The notes beneath the pieces were generated by a model. The model did no database searches. It was not told the DNA's origin and saw only the letters and a program-made list of their open reading frames with translations. Made by a program: the position numbers and the translations under genes. A stretch of 64,000 nucleotides of DNA from Nostoc sp. KVJ3 (lineage in GTDB: Bacteria; Cyanobacteriota; Cyanobacteriia; Cyanobacteriales; Nostocaceae): assembly GCF_026127265.1 (NCBI RefSeq), contig NZ_WWFG01000001.1, positions 620,001-684,000 of the forward strand, in the 5' to 3' direction. This document shows positions 62,170-64,000 of this stretch, piece by piece (the stretch's first letter is position 1; each line of letters begins with the position of its first letter).

Positions 62170-63756
62170 TCAAGCCTTACGTCTTTCTTGCCAATCGACA
62201 TAGAAAAAGAGAATTGCCAGCATTATATAGCCAATAGCCCAAGGCGCACCAGTTCCCCAGCCTAGATTAACAACTGTATCTGCAACAGTCCAACGATAAC
62301 TGTGCATCAACCCAACCCAAGAAATTACAGCTGCGATCGCAGACCAATAGGCAGCTTGGCGAAACTGGCGCTCAATAATGTAAACTGTGATACCAGCTAA
62401 AATCATCGCGGAAAAAATAAATCCCTGCTCAAGAGCAAAAGCCCCATCAATATAGGTATCGCTCAACTTAAACTGCTCAATCAAGCTTGGTGTAAAAGGT
62501 TTTTCTGGTGTGCCCAAACCTGCTGCTCGGAGTGCATTTTTAGCTATTATTGCACCCCAACCAGCAATTCCTGGTAATAGACCAACAACTACAGCCGGCG
62601 CATGGTGCGACGGTGTGGCTGTAAAGCTTTGAGCTACAATTACAATCCCAATCCATAACACAATTGCCATCCCCGCTTCAATCGGGACAAAATAAGCCAG
62701 CATTGCCACAGTTCCACTTAGGCAAAGCAAGCCCATGATGATGCCATTGAGTATAGAGTAACCAACTCTTGCTCCCAAAGCTTTCCAGCCTGGATGACCA
62801 ATATAAATAGTAGTCGGAAAACAGGAACCACAAATAGCAGCAACCAATGTACCAATACCGTTTACCCTCAGACAGGGAGCCGTAGGATAATTATCACCCG
62901 CAGCTGATGCACTTTCTAAATTCTGGAGACTACCGACAAGGTTAAATAACCCCATTGGTAGAATGATGCTGAAATATTCCATCAAGACTGAACGACTGCT
63001 CCACAATTTTAAGAGCCACAAAGAGGGGAAATAAAACCCAATTGGTTGCAGAGTAGCGCTAAACTTGGCATGATCCCAACTGACTAAACCTGTTCCCCAG
63101 CCAAGGGCAATTCCCAAAAGAACAGCCAACAAGCCGCCAGGGATACCAAATTGCACTCGCCCAAAATAAGTTAGCAGAATTACACCAAGAGGCACTAAGG
63201 CGACTACGGGATTGGCAAAGGTACGAAATAGAAAACCAATGGCAATAAAAGTGATTGCAATACCGCCCAAAGTGGAAAGCAATGCGGCACGGGGGGCGAG
63301 GCGACGAAGTGCCTCTCCTCCCCAAGCCCCGACAAATTCGATCAAACCGGAACCAAAGCAAGCCACCAGTCCTGCTTGCCAAGCTAATTCAGCAGCTTGT
63401 TCGCTAGATGCACCACCAGAAATTGCTGCCAATCTTACAGGTAGCATCACCAGAAAAATATAGGCAAAAAGGCTGACGGTGTTAATTCCATAAGGCAAAG
63501 CAGTAATATCGTCCCTCTGCTCGCGTTTTCCTTGCTCTTTGGCTAGCCTTGCATAATAGAAGTTGCCAATAATTAAACTTATTGCAACTCCTGGCAAAAT
63601 GCGCCCATAAACTAACGAGCTAGGAAAGCCAAGCACTACTTGACAGAGATTGACAATCAATAAAATTTGAATAAAGTTATCAAGCGCCAGTCCAAATAAA
63701 CCATCAATGTCTCTGCGAACGAACCAACGGGGTACTCTGGTTGTAGCGATTTCCAT
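62170..63756 (-). CDS. NCS2-like (AzgA-type) membrane permease
   Basis: 528 residues from ATG 63756 (MEIATTRVPRWFVRRDIDGL); an upstream TTG (63789) would add eleven residues. About 12-14 hydrophobic helices; the N-terminal region FGLALDNFIQILLIVNLCQV and ALPYGINTVSLFAYIFLVML, the mid-protein SLQNLESASAAGDNYPTAPC and TPSHHAPAVVVGLLPGIAGW resemble the nucleobase:cation symporter-2 superfamily. It is longer and more divergent than standard purine permeases, so the substrate (purine or other) is uncertain. No operon partner visible. Confidence 0.82.
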   Translation of the reverse strand: MEIATTRVPRWFVRRDIDGLFGLALDNFIQILLIVNLCQVVLGFPSSLVYGRILPGVAISLIIGNFYYARLAKEQGKREQRDDITALPYGINTVSLFAYIFLVMLPVRLAAISGGASSEQAAELAWQAGLVACFGSGLIEFVGAWGGEALRRLAPRAALLSTLGGIAITFIAIGFLFRTFANPVVALVPLGVILLTYFGRVQFGIPGGLLAVLLGIALGWGTGLVSWDHAKFSATLQPIGFYFPSLWLLKLWSSRSVLMEYFSIILPMGLFNLVGSLQNLESASAAGDNYPTAPCLRVNGIGTLVAAICGSCFPTTIYIGHPGWKALGARVGYSILNGIIMGLLCLSGTVAMLAYFVPIEAGMAIVLWIGIVIVAQSFTATPSHHAPAVVVGLLPGIAGWGAIIAKNALRAAGLGTPEKPFTPSLIEQFKLSDTYIDGAFALEQGFIFSAMILAGITVYIIERQFRQAAYWSAIAAVISWVGLMHSYRWTVADTVVNLGWGTGAPWAIGYIMLAILFFYVDWQERRKA

Positions 63757-63860
63757 TGTTTTACTTTTACTTTGCCAATTTTCTGGCAATGGTCTTGCCG
63801 CTTTCAGAATACCAGCAATGGTATTACGGGCGATCGGTTATAGATAGATAGTTTTCATTT

Positions 63861-63972
63861 GGTTAAGGTAAGAGACGCGATAAATCGCCGTCTTTACAAT
63901 AATCAGTGCTTCGTCTTGACGGCGATTTATCGCGGATTTGGGATCTATTATTTTCATCAAATAACCTTAACC
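63861..63972. mobile_element. MITE-like element with the CGATAAATCGCC core
   Basis: The outer 9-bp inverted repeats GGTTAAGGT (63861-63869) / ACCTTAACC (63964-63972) enclose a perfect 17-bp inverted pair CGCGATAAATCGCCGTC (63876-63892) / its complement (63918-63934). The same 17-mer occurs in the 3003-3100 element, which has unrelated ends. Confidence 0.6.
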
Positions 63973-64000
63973 GAACCGTATTGTCTCTCTGGTGTCATTG

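Overview
This window looks like chromosome from a filamentous, heterocyst-type (Nostocales, Nostoc-like) cyanobacterium. HIP1 octamers (GCGATCGC) are dense. There are genes for chlorophyll phytyl-chain reduction (chlP), ferredoxin-thioredoxin reductase (ftrC), heme oxygenase (ho1), the Anabaena-type calcium-dependent protease PrcA and a hormogonium-type polysaccharide cluster. Non-coding space is full of Nostoc-style palindromes, G-rich 9-mer repeats and short MITE-like elements. No complete transposase, prophage, CRISPR array or rRNA operon is visible. One tRNA, tRNA-Leu(CAG), is present.

Layout. 0-3 kb: partial AEC permease, VanY-like carboxypeptidase, a CysA-type ATPase and a YidD-like protein with a Cys-rich tail. 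3-9.8 kb: chlP, a pentapeptide-repeat protein, glgX, a decayed TonB-receptor remnant and two small unknown genes. 9.8-17.3 kb: a DhaM-EIIA/HPr/Enzyme I fusion, a phosphodiester-glycosidase-like protein, an Eis-type acetyltransferase, an SLH protein and a Q/N-rich repeat membrane protein. 17.7-22.3 kb: CBS protein, an lptA-lptB-lptF/G set for LPS export, and ftrC overlapping a DUF309 gene. 22.8-26.4 kb: PEP-CTERM protein, DUF58 protein, TPP riboswitch with thiC. 26.8-33.4 kb: prcA, a stand-alone protein resembling the PrcA prodomain, a coupled pair of small unknown genes, a vWA protein with a duplicated C-terminal module, and a Rieske ferredoxin. 34.7-40.4 kb: a 1898-residue hybrid histidine kinase. 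41-50.4 kb: M48 protease, murA, tRNA-Leu, SpoU methyltransferase, GST, PhzF protein, small lipoprotein, aminopeptidase P and unknown genes. 50.6-60.5 kb: 1-Cys peroxiredoxin, then five minus-strand polysaccharide genes (matching hpsL to hpsP in order and type), another glycosyltransferase, and glmM. 61-64 kb: ho1 and an NCS2-like permease.

Functional links: glmM and murA feed peptidoglycan and UDP-GlcNAc metabolism; the lpt set exports LPS; the glycosyltransferase/polymerase block probably makes an exopolysaccharide; ho1 makes biliverdin, the bilin precursor that the cyanobacteriochrome-like GAF domain of the large kinase would need if it binds a chromophore.

Most interesting: (i) the 26.8-32.7 kb neighbourhood of protease, free prodomain-like protein, coupled HGE/DUF6745-like pair and vWA protein; (ii) two places where an intergenic repeat appears to have been inserted in frame into a gene (PTS fusion linker, kinase ATPase domain); (iii) MITE-like elements with different terminal repeats that share the same internal hairpin cores. 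Identifications are from reading the sequence and family memory; no search was run.
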